A stretch of DNA of 64,000 bases. Origin: Acinetobacter gandensis. Its GTDB lineage: Bacteria; Pseudomonadota; Gammaproteobacteria; Pseudomonadales; Moraxellaceae. The stretch's first letter is position 1. Each line of letters begins with the position of its first letter. Shown in pieces: positions 8,384 through 17,122 of the stretch. The DNA lies in contig NZ_LZDS01000028.1 of NCBI RefSeq assembly GCF_001678755.1, positions 186,001 to 250,000 of the forward strand, in the 5' to 3' direction. The translations under genes and the position numbers were made by a program. The notes under the pieces were generated by a model. That model searched no databases, was not told the origin of the DNA, and saw nothing but the letters and a program-made list of their open reading frames with translations.

Positions 8384-9511
8384 TTATAAACTCCGCGCAA
8401 TCACTAAACGCTGAATATCACTGGTGCCTTCATAAATTTGACAAATACGCGCATCGCGGTAAATGCGTTCAATTGGAAAATCTTTTAAATACCCATAGCC
8501 ACCAAAGACTTGTAGTGCTGCTGAACACACACGTTCCGCCATTTCAGATGAAAAAAGTTTGGCCATAGAGGCTTCATTCAAACAGGGCTGTCCTGCTTCT
8601 TTTAAACGTGCAGCGTGATGAACCAATTGACGTGCAGCTTCAATTTCTGTTGCCATGCTGGCTAAGCGAAATGCTACTGCTTGATGCTCAAAAATAGGTT
8701 TACCAAAGGTGATGCGCTCTTTGGCATAGCTGGTTGCTTCTTCTAAAGCCGCACGAGCTAAACCGACGGCTTGAGCAGCTATTCCAATTCGACCACCCTC
8801 TAAGTTTGATAAGGCAATTTTTAAGCCTTCACCTTCTTTGCCAAGCATCATACTGTGTGGTATACGCACATCAGTTAATGCAATTTGGCAGGTGTCCGAG
8901 GCATGTAAACCAAGTTTTTCTTCAGTACGAATAACTTCATAACCTGGTGTGTCACGTGGCACGATAAAAGCGCTCATGCCTTTTTTACCGGCACTCGGAT
9001 CTGTCACCGCAAAAACGATAATCACACCTGCATTATGACCGGAGGTAATAAATTGTTTTGCTCCATTAATGACCCAATCATCACCATCCTTCACTGCACG
9101 GGTTTTAATTGCAGCTGCATCAGAACCAGTATGAGGTTCTGTTAAAGCAAAAGCGCCAATCATTTTTCCTTGAGCTAAAGGAAGCAGATACTTCTGTTTT
9201 TGTTCTTCCGTGCCAAACTTAGCAATCGGAACACAGCCTACCGAGTTATGTACACTCATGATGGTTGAAGTTGCACCATCTGCCGCGGCAATTTCTTCTA
9301 GGGCCAAAACATAGGCTAAGTTACCCGTATCGGAGCCACCATATTGATCCGACACCAACATACCCAAAAAGCCTAATTCGCCCATTTGTGCCAATGCATT
9401 TTTTGGAAACGTACCATTTCGATCCCAATCACTTGCATTCGGTTTCACTTGTTCCTGTGCAAAACTACGCGCCATATCCTGAATCAGTAATTGTTCTTCT
9501 GTAAATTGCAT
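8384..9511 (-). CDS. Acyl-CoA dehydrogenase, probably isobutyryl-CoA specific
   Basis: A 375-aa FAD acyl-CoA dehydrogenase of normal length. Signature one ([11 protein letters not shown]) and the flavin-contacting [13 protein letters not shown] segment are present. The C-terminal [11 protein letters not shown] contains the catalytic base E361 at the short-chain position. Lying between the acyl-CoA synthetase and the methacrylyl-CoA hydratase, it most likely oxidises isobutyryl-CoA to methacrylyl-CoA, passing electrons to ETF. A 2-methylbutyryl-CoA role is the main alternative. Confidence 0.9.
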   Translation of the reverse strand: MQFTEEQLLIQDMARSFAQEQVKPNASDWDRNGTFPKNALAQMGELGFLGMLVSDQYGGSDTGNLAYVLALEEIAAADGATSTIMSVHNSVGCVPIAKFGTEEQKQKYLLPLAQGKMIGAFALTEPHTGSDAAAIKTRAVKDGDDWVINGAKQFITSGHNAGVIIVFAVTDPSAGKKGMSAFIVPRDTPGYEVIRTEEKLGLHASDTCQIALTDVRIPHSMMLGKEGEGLKIALSNLEGGRIGIAAQAVGLARAALEEATSYAKERITFGKPIFEHQAVAFRLASMATEIEAARQLVHHAARLKEAGQPCLNEASMAKLFSSEMAERVCSAALQVFGGYGYLKDFPIERIYRDARICQIYEGTSDIQRLVIARSL

Positions 9512-9682
9512 TGCATATTCCCTTGTCTTTTATATCTTTAGCCTGATCTTTAACATAATTTTGAGCGTGTATTTATTTGTATATTACCCACTGTACATTC
9601 CGAAATTTCAACAATATATTCAATTGAACTTTCATCTAAAACCAAGTGCGTAATTAACCTGCCGCATTTTAAAATGGCATAG

Positions 9683-11344
9683 CTAAACTGATGTGCTTGC
9701 GGCCTGTTGCTTAGCAATCTCTTGATTACGCAATAAGAAACGTTGAATTTTGCCACTTGGCGTTTTCGGTAACTCCGATACGAATTCGACTTGGCGTGGA
9801 TATGCATGTGCAGATAAGCGTTTTTTCACAAATTGCCCTAATTGTTCTGCGAGTTCTTCGCTTGCGTGTTGACCTTCAGCCAAAATAACAAAGGCTTTCA
9901 CAATCTCAGTACGCTCAGGATCTGGCACACCAATAACCGCAGCTTCCACCACAGCTTCATGCTCGAGTAAGGCACTTTCTACATCAAATGGCCCAATTCG
10001 ATAGCCCGAAGTTGTAATGACATCATCACTACGTCCTACAAAGCTCATGCTGCCATCTTCATTCAGTTCTGCTGTATCACCCGTCAAATAGTAATTTTTG
10101 ATGAACGGTGATTTTCGACTTTCTTTATAGCCTCCAAACCACATCATTGGCGATTGCTCGATATCGACAGCCAAAATACCCGGTGTGTTTGCAGTCAATT
10201 CATTGCCTTGTTCATCGACCACAGCAACGCGATAACCTGGACTAGCAAAGCCCGCTGAACCTGCACGAATATCATGTTTTAAACCATGATGGTTGCAAAC
10301 CACCATGCCGACTTCAGTTTGACCATAATGGTCAAAAATAGGCGCATCTAAAACCTGCTGAAACCAACGAAACACTTCTGGATTTAAGGGTTCGCCTGCG
10401 CTACTGACAACGCGAAACTTTCCTTTTAGCTGCGCCATTTGTGTTTGATCCGCTGCCATCATCATACGATATGCAGTCGGCGCTCCTGCCAAGTTATTAA
10501 TTTCATAGTCATTTACAATTTGACAGAGGCTATCTGCACTGAATCCGCCTTCATAGAACAATGTCGCATGACCAAGCAATAGCGGTCCAGTAATGCCGTA
10601 GTACAAACCATAAGCCCAACCGGGATCGGCAATGTTCCAAAATGCATCGTCATCGCGTAAACCAATGGCATCTTGCATATAATGACCAAATGCAATGAGC
10701 GCTTTCAGTGGAACTTCTAAAGGTTTTGCAGGGCCTGTAGTACCCGATGTGAACATAAGTAAAAATGGCGCATCTATGCTTTGCATGACCAAATCACATT
10801 GATCTGACTCAGTATTTAGAACTTGCCAAAAATCTAAATCACTGGCTTCAACACCTAAACCTGCGATATCTGCAACCGTAATAATCTGTGGGCATTGCGC
10901 GACTTCATCGAGTTTGCTTCTGTTGCCAACATCTGTGATTACAAATTTGCTTTTTGCCAGCTGTAAACGGTGCTCAATCGCTTTAGGGCCAAAGGCAGTA
11001 AATAAAGGTTGATATACGGCACCAATCCGCCATGCCCCTAAAATAACCACCAACAATTCAACTGTGCGTGGCAATAAGCCCGATACACGATCACCTTGTT
11101 GCACGCCTTGAGCCTTTAAAAAATTGGCAAATTGGCTCGACCATTTTTTTAGCTGACTAAAGGTATATTGTTCTTTACGACCGTCTTTGCCTTGCCAATA
11201 CAACGCAACTTTTTCACTGTCTGCTTCAGCATGACGATCACAACATTCATAACATGCGTTGAGTTGATGTAATGAACCGCTTAGCACTTGTTTTGCCGCT
11301 TCATTTAAATCAAAAACTGATGCCTTATTTTGATAATTCAACAT
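9683..11344 (-). CDS. AMP-forming acyl-CoA synthetase (short/branched-chain)
   Basis: An ANL-superfamily ligase that activates a carboxylate through an acyl-adenylate. Motifs: P-loop T-S-G-T-T-G-P-A-K-P, D-H-Y-G-Q-T-E, Y-L-T-G-D-T-A, G-R-S-D-D-V-I-T-T-S-G-Y-R-I-G and the catalytic C-terminal lysine in P-K-T-P-S-G-K-I-Q-R. I chose the ATG at 11342-11344 over the in-frame TTG 18 bases upstream because AGAGG lies about 9 bases before it; the product is 553 aa. In this operon it would make isobutyryl-CoA, or another branched acyl-CoA, from the free acid (inference). That would let the block work on external acids as well as on valine-derived ones. Confidence 0.88.
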   Translation of the reverse strand: MLNYQNKASVFDLNEAAKQVLSGSLHQLNACYECCDRHAEADSEKVALYWQGKDGRKEQYTFSQLKKWSSQFANFLKAQGVQQGDRVSGLLPRTVELLVVILGAWRIGAVYQPLFTAFGPKAIEHRLQLAKSKFVITDVGNRSKLDEVAQCPQIITVADIAGLGVEASDLDFWQVLNTESDQCDLVMQSIDAPFLLMFTSGTTGPAKPLEVPLKALIAFGHYMQDAIGLRDDDAFWNIADPGWAYGLYYGITGPLLLGHATLFYEGGFSADSLCQIVNDYEINNLAGAPTAYRMMMAADQTQMAQLKGKFRVVSSAGEPLNPEVFRWFQQVLDAPIFDHYGQTEVGMVVCNHHGLKHDIRAGSAGFASPGYRVAVVDEQGNELTANTPGILAVDIEQSPMMWFGGYKESRKSPFIKNYYLTGDTAELNEDGSMSFVGRSDDVITTSGYRIGPFDVESALLEHEAVVEAAVIGVPDPERTEIVKAFVILAEGQHASEELAEQLGQFVKKRLSAHAYPRQVEFVSELPKTPSGKIQRFLLRNQEIAKQQAASTSV

Positions 11345-11436
11345 ATCCGTGACCTCTGCCAAATTTATTGTTATTGCTGACGCAGTTTAATTTTTTAAGT
11401 CCCATCCATTGAGACCTAAAGTTTAGGATCGAAACC

Positions 11437-12327
11437 CTAAACCTCTTTAGGAAGATATTGCTGAATAATGCTGGAAAAATCTAAGTGGGCATTGCCTTGT
11501 AAACAAAGCTGCTGATACATCTGTTGCACTAAACCACCTAATAAAATCGGTTGTTTCACTTGGCCAGCTGCTTCAATGGCAAGCCCTAAATCCTTTAACA
11601 TCAGCTGTGTTGCAAACCCATCGGAATAACCACGGCCTGCAGGTGCATTGGCTGAAATTTCTGGCCAAGGATTACACACTTCTGAACTCCAGCAGCGGCC
11701 GCTTGAGCTATTTACCACACCTGCCAAAGCTTGCGGGTCAATACCAAGCTTGGCACCGAGTGCCATACCTTCTGCAACAGCCGCCATTGAAATACCCAAA
11801 ATCAGGTTGTTACAGATTTTAGCGATTTGCCCTGCACCTACATCACCACAGTGCACAATGTTTTTACCCATGTGACTGAGTACTGATTTGGCCTTTTCAA
11901 ACGTGGCATCATCTGACCCCACCATAAAGGTGAGCGTGCCGGCTTGAGCACCAATTGTGCCGCCCGAAACAGGGGCATCACAGACATCAATATTTCGTTC
12001 ACGTCCTGCTTCGGCAATATCTTTGATGGTTTGTGGGTCAATGGTACTGCTATCAATACATAAGCTGCCGGCTTTAAGTACGGCAAGCACACCATTTTCC
12101 CCGAGATAAACCTCTTTCACATGCTTCGCCGCAGGCAACATGCTAATCACAATATCCGCCTCTTTTGCAGCTGCCTGTGGACTATCACAGACGATCCCGC
12201 CTGCTTCAGTAAAATGCGAAATTGCCACATCACTCAAGTCAAAACCATAAACCGTTAAACCCGCTTTGAGTAAGTTTTGGGCCATTTTACCGCCCATATT
12301 TCCTAAACCTATAAATGCAATATTCAT
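11437..12327 (-). CDS. mmsB: 3-hydroxyisobutyrate dehydrogenase
   Basis: A 296-aa beta-hydroxyacid dehydrogenase that oxidises 3-hydroxyisobutyrate to methylmalonate semialdehyde with NAD+. The N-terminal I-G-L-G-N-M-G-G dinucleotide motif (residues 6-13), the substrate loop D-A-P-V-S-G-G (117-123) and the catalytic lysine K170 in G-Q-I-A-K-I-C-N-N are all intact. It follows mmsA by 15 bases. Length and operon partner are exactly those expected for MmsB. Confidence 0.94.
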   Translation of the reverse strand: MNIAFIGLGNMGGKMAQNLLKAGLTVYGFDLSDVAISHFTEAGGIVCDSPQAAAKEADIVISMLPAAKHVKEVYLGENGVLAVLKAGSLCIDSSTIDPQTIKDIAEAGRERNIDVCDAPVSGGTIGAQAGTLTFMVGSDDATFEKAKSVLSHMGKNIVHCGDVGAGQIAKICNNLILGISMAAVAEGMALGAKLGIDPQALAGVVNSSSGRCWSSEVCNPWPEISANAPAGRGYSDGFATQLMLKDLGLAIEAAGQVKQPILLGGLVQQMYQQLCLQGNAHLDFSSIIQQYLPKEV

Positions 12328-12342
12328 CCTTGAACTCCTGAT

Positions 12343-13860
12343 TTAACGTAGGTTAATGGTAGTATTTACACCTGTAGATTCATGGCTATCTTCAAACCAA
12401 CGGCTGGTAATGGTTTTGGTTTGGGTATAAAACTGCACTGCTTGCTTACCATAAGGGCCTAAATCACCTAGTTTCGAACCACGTGAGCCGGTAAAACTAA
12501 AGAATGGAACTGGCACAGGAATTGGGATGTTAATACCGACTTGACCGATATCAATTTCATTTTGGAAAGTACGTGCCACTGCGCCACTTTGTGTAAACAA
12601 ACCAACGCCATTACCAAATGGATTGGCATTAATCAACTCGATGGCTTGTTCCAATGTATCGACATGAATAATGGCTAAGACTGGCCCGAAAATTTCTTCT
12701 TTATAAATCCGCATATCGGTGGTGACTTGGTCAAAAATTGTTGCACCTACAAAATTGCCTTGTTCATAACCCTGCACAACAACATCACGGCCATCTAAAA
12801 GCAGCGTTGCACCTTGCTCAACACCGCTATTAATCAAATCTGTTACACGAGCCTTGGCACGCGATGAAATCACTGGGCCAATATCGGTATTTGGTTCATG
12901 CCCTGCATTGACCTTCAATGTTTTAGCTTTTTCGACCAGTTCACCAATCCACTCCTTACTTTCACCAACCATCACTGCAACAGACAAAGCCATGCAACGT
13001 TGACCTGCGGCACCAAAGGCAGCACCAACAAGTGCATTTAAGGTCTGCTCTTTATTTGCATCTGGCATCACAACGACATGATTTTTTGCACCCATCATCG
13101 ACTGCACACGTTTACCATGCTGTCCTGCAAGGTTATACACATGCGTACCTACAGCAGTTGAGCCAACAAATGAAATCGCTTTAATATCTTGATGTGTGCA
13201 TAAGCGGTCTACGACTTCTTTACCACCATGTACAACGTTTAGGACACCTGCAGGTATACCTGCTTCAACTGCAAGCTCAACCAACATCATGGTCGATAAT
13301 GGATCTTGTTCAGATGGTTTAAGTACGAAGGTATTTCCACAAGCAATTGCCATAGGGAACATCCATAAAGGAATCATTGCCGGAAAGTTAAATGGAGTAA
13401 TCCCTGCACAGACTCCTAATGGTTGCTGCAAGGTATAAGTATCGACACCACGAGCGACACCTTCGGTGTATTCACCCATTTGTAATGTACCAATCGAGCA
13501 TGCATGTTCAACAACTTCTAGACCACGTTGAATATCACCTTCTGCATCTGCCAAGGTTTTGCCTTGCTCGGCAGTGAGTACCGCCGCAATTTTTTTCATA
13601 TTGGCACGAATCAAATCTTGTAATTTCAGCATGATTCGCATGCGTACCTGAATTGGTGTAACACGCCAAGTTTTTAAGGCAGCTTGTGCTGCAGCAATTG
13701 CAGCATCGACTTCGTCCGTCGTTGCCATTGGTACACGACCAAGTACTTCCTGTGTCGCAGGATTCACAATGTCTTGCCAGTTTTGTGTTTTAGATTCAAT
13801 AAATTGACCGTTAATTAATAATTTAGCCGTAGTCGACTGAATATTGGACATTGTGTTCAT
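12343..13860 (-). CDS. mmsA: Methylmalonate-semialdehyde dehydrogenase (acylating)
   Basis: A 505-aa aldehyde dehydrogenase that converts methylmalonate semialdehyde plus CoA to propionyl-CoA, CO2 and NADH. The glycine motif F-V-G-S-T-A-V-G is at 231-238, and the catalytic cysteine is C289 in G-A-A-G-Q-R-C-M-A-L-S, the MmsA-type variant. It is the first gene of the leftward block, divergent from a LysR gene that is its likely regulator. Length matches the family. Confidence 0.94.
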   Translation of the reverse strand: MNTMSNIQSTTAKLLINGQFIESKTQNWQDIVNPATQEVLGRVPMATTDEVDAAIAAAQAALKTWRVTPIQVRMRIMLKLQDLIRANMKKIAAVLTAEQGKTLADAEGDIQRGLEVVEHACSIGTLQMGEYTEGVARGVDTYTLQQPLGVCAGITPFNFPAMIPLWMFPMAIACGNTFVLKPSEQDPLSTMMLVELAVEAGIPAGVLNVVHGGKEVVDRLCTHQDIKAISFVGSTAVGTHVYNLAGQHGKRVQSMMGAKNHVVVMPDANKEQTLNALVGAAFGAAGQRCMALSVAVMVGESKEWIGELVEKAKTLKVNAGHEPNTDIGPVISSRAKARVTDLINSGVEQGATLLLDGRDVVVQGYEQGNFVGATIFDQVTTDMRIYKEEIFGPVLAIIHVDTLEQAIELINANPFGNGVGLFTQSGAVARTFQNEIDIGQVGINIPIPVPVPFFSFTGSRGSKLGDLGPYGKQAVQFYTQTKTITSRWFEDSHESTGVNTTINLR

Positions 13861-13982
13861 AACCTCTCCATGGGCACTATTTTTGTTGTTTCAGCATTGA
13901 AAATAGCTAAAAAGTCGTATTTTCAGGCTTGCTGTTTAAATTCAGACTAGCAAAGAAATTTTTGACCAGAAATAGAAATTCA

Positions 13983-14008
13983 TGCACGATCAATGTGCAA
14001 ATATGCAC
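13983..14008. promoter_or_regulatory. TGCAC / GTGCA inverted repeat, candidate LysR operator
   Basis: TGCAC (13983-13987) and GTGCA (13995-13999) form an inverted repeat with a 7-base spacer. A third TGCAC half-site lies at 14004-14008. They lie just before the LysR gene start, in the divergent region with mmsA, where an autoregulating LysR protein would bind. Confidence 0.5.
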
Positions 14009-14024
14009 AGGGAAAATAATCAAA

Positions 14025-14906
14025 ATGAAAGTGGATTGGGATCATTTGCAATATTTTTTGGTCTTGGCACGTGCTAAGACACTGACCAATGCAGCACGAC
14101 TGATTGGGGTTGAACACAGCACGGTATCCCGTCGGATACAGGCTTTAGAACTAGCTTTAGGCACACCATTATTTAAACGTGAAGCAACTGGTTATGAACT
14201 GACTTTGGAAGGTTTGGCCTTAGTTCCACGAGTTGAACAAATGGAACAAGCCTTTATACAAATTGAAAAGCCTCATCAACCTTTGCAGGGTCGTGTGCGA
14301 ATTGGCACACCTGAAGGTTTTGGCACAGCATTTTTAGCCAAACTATTGGCAGAATTGTCCAAGCAATATCCTCAACTCACGATTGATTTAATTCCCGTTC
14401 CGAAGATGATTAAGCTATCCCATCGCGAAGCTGACATTGTAATTTCCATTGATCGTCCTAAATCAGGCCCTTATATCATCACGCGTTTGACCGACTATTG
14501 TCTAAAAATTTATGGCAGTAAAAACTATTTAAATCAAACACAAGCTATTCATAAACTTGATGATTTAAAAAATCATCGCTTTGTAAACTACATTGATGAT
14601 TTGGTTTATAGCCCTGAACTGTATTGTCTGGAGCGTATTCCGCTCGATTTAAATGCGAACTTCCGTAGTAGTAGTATTCTGGCACAACAGATTGCGGTCA
14701 GCTCAGGTGCCGGACTGGCAATTTTGCCCAAATTTTTAGCGGATGAAAACCAAGAACTTGAACAAGTCTTAGGTGAAAATGTACGCTTCATCCATACCTT
14801 TTGGATGCTCACTTTAGTCGATTTACAGCACGAACCCCGTATTAAGTTAGTTTGGGACTTTTTAAGAAAACAAGCTGACCTTTATCAACATATATTGATG
14901 GATTAA
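14025..14906 (+). CDS. LysR-family regulator of the valine/isobutyrate block
   Basis: The likely start is the ATG at 14025, which gives M-K-V-D-W-D-H-L-Q-Y-F, the usual LysR N-terminus; an in-frame start 96 bases upstream adds 32 atypical residues. The product is about 293 aa. The winged helix-turn-helix spans about residues 6-62 (A-A-R-L-I-G-V-E-H-S-T-V-S-R-R-I). An effector-binding domain follows, beginning around R-V-R-I-G-T-P-E-G-F. It is divergent from mmsA, the arrangement expected for the operon's activator. The effector is unknown. Confidence 0.85.
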   Translation: MKVDWDHLQYFLVLARAKTLTNAARLIGVEHSTVSRRIQALELALGTPLFKREATGYELTLEGLALVPRVEQMEQAFIQIEKPHQPLQGRVRIGTPEGFGTAFLAKLLAELSKQYPQLTIDLIPVPKMIKLSHREADIVISIDRPKSGPYIITRLTDYCLKIYGSKNYLNQTQAIHKLDDLKNHRFVNYIDDLVYSPELYCLERIPLDLNANFRSSSILAQQIAVSSGAGLAILPKFLADENQELEQVLGENVRFIHTFWMLTLVDLQHEPRIKLVWDFLRKQADLYQHILMD

Positions 14907-14975
14907 AGCGTAAAACAATATGTGAGATTCAACAGCAACCTCACCTTAATACTAAAAAGGATTAGTAAAATTAAA

Positions 14976-15020
14976 GGGATTATATCTACTAGATAGCTTT
15001 TTAATATCAGATGTAATCCC
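14976..15020. other. 12-bp inverted repeat in the LysR-DUF2147 gap
   Basis: GGGATTATATCT (14976-14987) faces AGATGTAATCCC (15009-15020), 11 of 12 pairing, with a 21-base loop. The 385-base gap from 14907 to 15291 holds no gene I can support. The stem lacks a T run, so terminator, operator and mobile-element remnant all remain possible. Confidence 0.45.
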
Positions 15021-15229
15021 TAATTAATGATCAGTAATCCATTCCTCACTGTTTAGACAAATAGTCACAAACTTGCCAAATCAATAACATTGCTCAACAC
15101 GAACTCTAAATTTCTACACGATTGGGCCTGCACATCATCAAAAATTGTATAAAAGATCCACAATATATACTTATTTATTTGCGAAGATTCCTCTTGAAAG
15201 TTGAACGACATGTTTACTTTCTTCATGGC

Positions 15230-15264
15230 ATGTGTGAGCTGATCAGTAAGACGAACTCACACAT
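15230..15264 (+). promoter_or_regulatory. Stem-loop just upstream of the DUF2147 gene
   Basis: ATGTGTGAG (15230-15238) and CTCACACAT (15256-15264) form a perfect 9-bp stem with a 17-base loop, ending 27 bases before the start codon. It may be an operator or a leader-RNA structure. Confidence 0.5.
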
Positions 15265-15291
15265 CTCGTAACACGAAATAGAGGTTCTAAA

Positions 15292-15732
15292 ATGATAAAA
15301 ACAACTCTTAGTATTCTTGGTTTATCCTTGGTCTCAACCCTAGCACTCGCTGCTGATCCACTCAATGGAACAAAGTGGAAAACCATTGATGATAAAACCA
15401 AGCAACCTTTATCTGTTGTCCAATTTACCGAGACATCGAATGGCGTGCTTTCTGCAAAAATCGTTGATGTTTTCACACCGGGTGAAGCACAGAAATGCAG
15501 CAAATGTGTAGGTAAATATCAGAACAAACCTTTATTAGGTGCTCAGATTATTCATGGACTAAAAAATACCGGTAAAAACACCTACGATGGAGGTAAAATT
15601 ACCGACCCTAAAAATGGTAAGACTTATAGCTTCAATGCCAAAATGTCGAATGATGGTCGTACCTTAAATGGACGTGGCTATATTGGTGTATCAGCTCTAG
15701 GTCGTAGCCAAACGTGGATTCGTGTGAACTAA
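15292..15732 (+). CDS. Secreted DUF2147 protein
   Basis: A 146-aa protein with a classical signal peptide (M-I-K-T-T-L..., cleavage likely after A-L-A-A around residue 21), so periplasmic or exported. The mature part has the DUF2147 pattern: G-x-W/K-W-K-T-I-D-D near the start, a C-S-K-C pair in the middle, G-G-K-I-x-D-P-K-N-G-K-T-Y and a final G-R-S-Q-T-W-I-R. The family is lipocalin-like and its function is unknown; the C-x-x-C could be a disulfide. AGAGG lies 8 bases before the ATG. It is a single gene, closed by a terminator at 15773. Confidence 0.85.
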   Translation: MIKTTLSILGLSLVSTLALAADPLNGTKWKTIDDKTKQPLSVVQFTETSNGVLSAKIVDVFTPGEAQKCSKCVGKYQNKPLLGAQIIHGLKNTGKNTYDGGKITDPKNGKTYSFNAKMSNDGRTLNGRGYIGVSALGRSQTWIRVN

Positions 15733-15767
15733 TCAGCTGAAAACGAAGCTCAAAATATTTTCTAAGT

Positions 15768-15796
15768 AAAAAGCGACTCAAAAGAGTCGCTTTTTT
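15768..15796 (+). terminator. Bidirectional terminator between the DUF2147 gene and hpxD
   Basis: A GCGACTC (15773-15779) / GAGTCGC (15784-15790) stem has T's after it and A's before it. It can end the DUF2147 transcript and the converging hpxD transcript. Confidence 0.9.
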
Positions 15797-15821
15797 AGCA
15801 ATAACGATTAAATTTCATATT

Positions 15822-16877
15822 TTAAACTGTATAGCGTTTGCTCAATCCCCACTCTGCCAAAATTCGGCGGTAAGTGGTTGATGAACGATCTGCCTCAAAA
15901 TGTGCCTCCATTGAAATATCTAAAGGAAGTTCTTCTGGTTTTTGGCTTTCCACCATGTCCTGATCTTCAGCGAAGATTTGTGCATTGAAATCATAAACTG
16001 CCTGTAAGTCTCCTGTAGTATCAAAGTTACGAGTTAAGGGAACGAATAATCGCGTTTTATTGTGCGAAACTGGACAGCACGCATTTAAAATTTTAAGTAA
16101 GCCATTTTCAGGAAAGTCGATAGTCAAAATAGCTGAAAATGGTGGATAGACATCAAAAGTACGTTTCCATAAAAAATCATCTGGTGCTAAATGTTGTAAG
16201 CCATGCGGATAGTTACTGACATCACTCACATACTCTGTATGTAAGCCATAATCCGTTCGAACGGTCGAATATTTTTGTACCTTTGGATTTTCACGATCAG
16301 CAAAACTTTGGTTATGTACCCATGCAAAGTGCGCAACATCAATAAAGCCTTCAAGCTGACGGCCACTTGATCCAGCAATATCGACAAATGGAGGGAGAAT
16401 TGACTGATGTTCTTCACTGTCCCACGTGTCTAAATCTGGAAAATTGGCTTTCGATACATCGCGGTTAAATAAACTGGTCCAAATTAGTCCGTATTTTTCT
16501 ACAACTGGAAATTTGGTCAGTGAAAAACGATCTGAAATTTGTGTGAGCTCCGGTTGAGCAGGAATTTTTACGCACTTTCCTTCACCGTTATAGTGTAGGC
16601 CATGGTATGGGCAAATAATTTCTTCGCCTTTCACCCATCCTTTGGTTAATGGCACACCACGATGCGGGCAAATATCGCGTACCAGATGAATTTTTCCGCT
16701 TTCAGTTTTATACAAGGCCATTTTCACATCAAGTAATTGTACTTGTTGCGGTTGTTCTGAAACGTCCTGAGTGCGTGCAACTGGGTACCAATGCTGCGCT
16801 AAAATATTCCAATCGTTTGCATCAAATGAACTGCATTGTGGTTGGGTAAATAAATTCAGTACAGGAATCGCATTCAT
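15822..16877 (-). CDS. hpxD: Rieske non-haem iron oxygenase, HpxD-like (hypoxanthine oxidation)
   Basis: A 351-aa Rieske oxygenase alpha subunit. The [2Fe-2S] ligands are C70-P-H72 and C89-P-Y-H92; the mononuclear iron site is D180-x2-H183-x4-H188 in E-G-F-I-D-V-A-H-F-A-W-V-H. In Klebsiella pneumoniae the HpxD oxygenase with its reductase HpxE oxidises hypoxanthine. Here the gene sits in the same hpxD-hpxR-hpxO order, beside a LysR gene and the urate hydroxylase, which supports that role over an aromatic substrate. No HpxE-like reductase gene is adjacent, so electrons must come from elsewhere. No sigma-54-like site lies upstream, unlike most of its neighbours. The substrate is inferred. Confidence 0.8.
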   Translation of the reverse strand: MNAIPVLNLFTQPQCSSFDANDWNILAQHWYPVARTQDVSEQPQQVQLLDVKMALYKTESGKIHLVRDICPHRGVPLTKGWVKGEEIICPYHGLHYNGEGKCVKIPAQPELTQISDRFSLTKFPVVEKYGLIWTSLFNRDVSKANFPDLDTWDSEEHQSILPPFVDIAGSSGRQLEGFIDVAHFAWVHNQSFADRENPKVQKYSTVRTDYGLHTEYVSDVSNYPHGLQHLAPDDFLWKRTFDVYPPFSAILTIDFPENGLLKILNACCPVSHNKTRLFVPLTRNFDTTGDLQAVYDFNAQIFAEDQDMVESQKPEELPLDISMEAHFEADRSSTTYRRILAEWGLSKRYTV

Positions 16878-16975
16878 TTTTTAAATCTCTACATTCGCAA
16901 TATTTGCAGAACTTTTCGCAATCTAAAAAGTGCTAATTCGTTCTTTTCTAAGTCAAAAATACGTTTGGATAGCAT

Positions 16976-17023
16976 TTCTGTCTATTAGAATGATTTGCAT
17001 ACAATGTTCTGTTTTTTAGAACA
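16976..17023. promoter_or_regulatory. Twin palindromes in the hpxD-hpxR divergent promoter
   Basis: Two nearly identical palindromes read TTCTG-N6-AGAA: 16976-16990 and 17007-17021, the second extended to TGTTCT-N7-AGAACA (17005-17023). Their centres are 31 bases apart, three helical turns. This fits a LysR protein binding cooperatively between divergent genes. The sequence differs from the site published for Klebsiella HpxR (TCTGC-N4-GCAAA). Confidence 0.6.
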
Positions 17024-17057
17024 CAAATGTATAGTGAGTTGAAAAAATCAAAAGTTA

Positions 17058-17073
17058 TGGCATGAAAATCGCT
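17058..17073 (+). promoter_or_regulatory. Sigma-54-type promoter before hpxR
   Basis: TGGCATGAAAATCGCT matches the -24/-12 consensus TGGCAYR-N4-TTGCW at all but one fixed position, with GG and GC ten bases apart. It points at hpxR, with the GC 51 bases from the chosen ATG. Confidence 0.6.
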
Positions 17074-17122
17074 TAACAACGGATAAGTACTTTATAAACT
17101 GCCCGTGAGATTTAATAATTAT

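Noticed and set aside
9550-9807. Minus frame overlapping the end of the acyl-CoA synthetase
   Set aside because: It overlaps the conserved C-terminal lysine region in another frame and has no recognisable protein features.
13877-13906. CTATTTT / AAAATAG inverted repeat upstream of mmsA
   Set aside because: AT-rich, short arms and common by chance in this base composition.
16878-16975. Sigma-54 promoter for hpxD
   Set aside because: No GG-N10-GC site on the minus strand; consistent with a sigma-70 promoter activated by HpxR.
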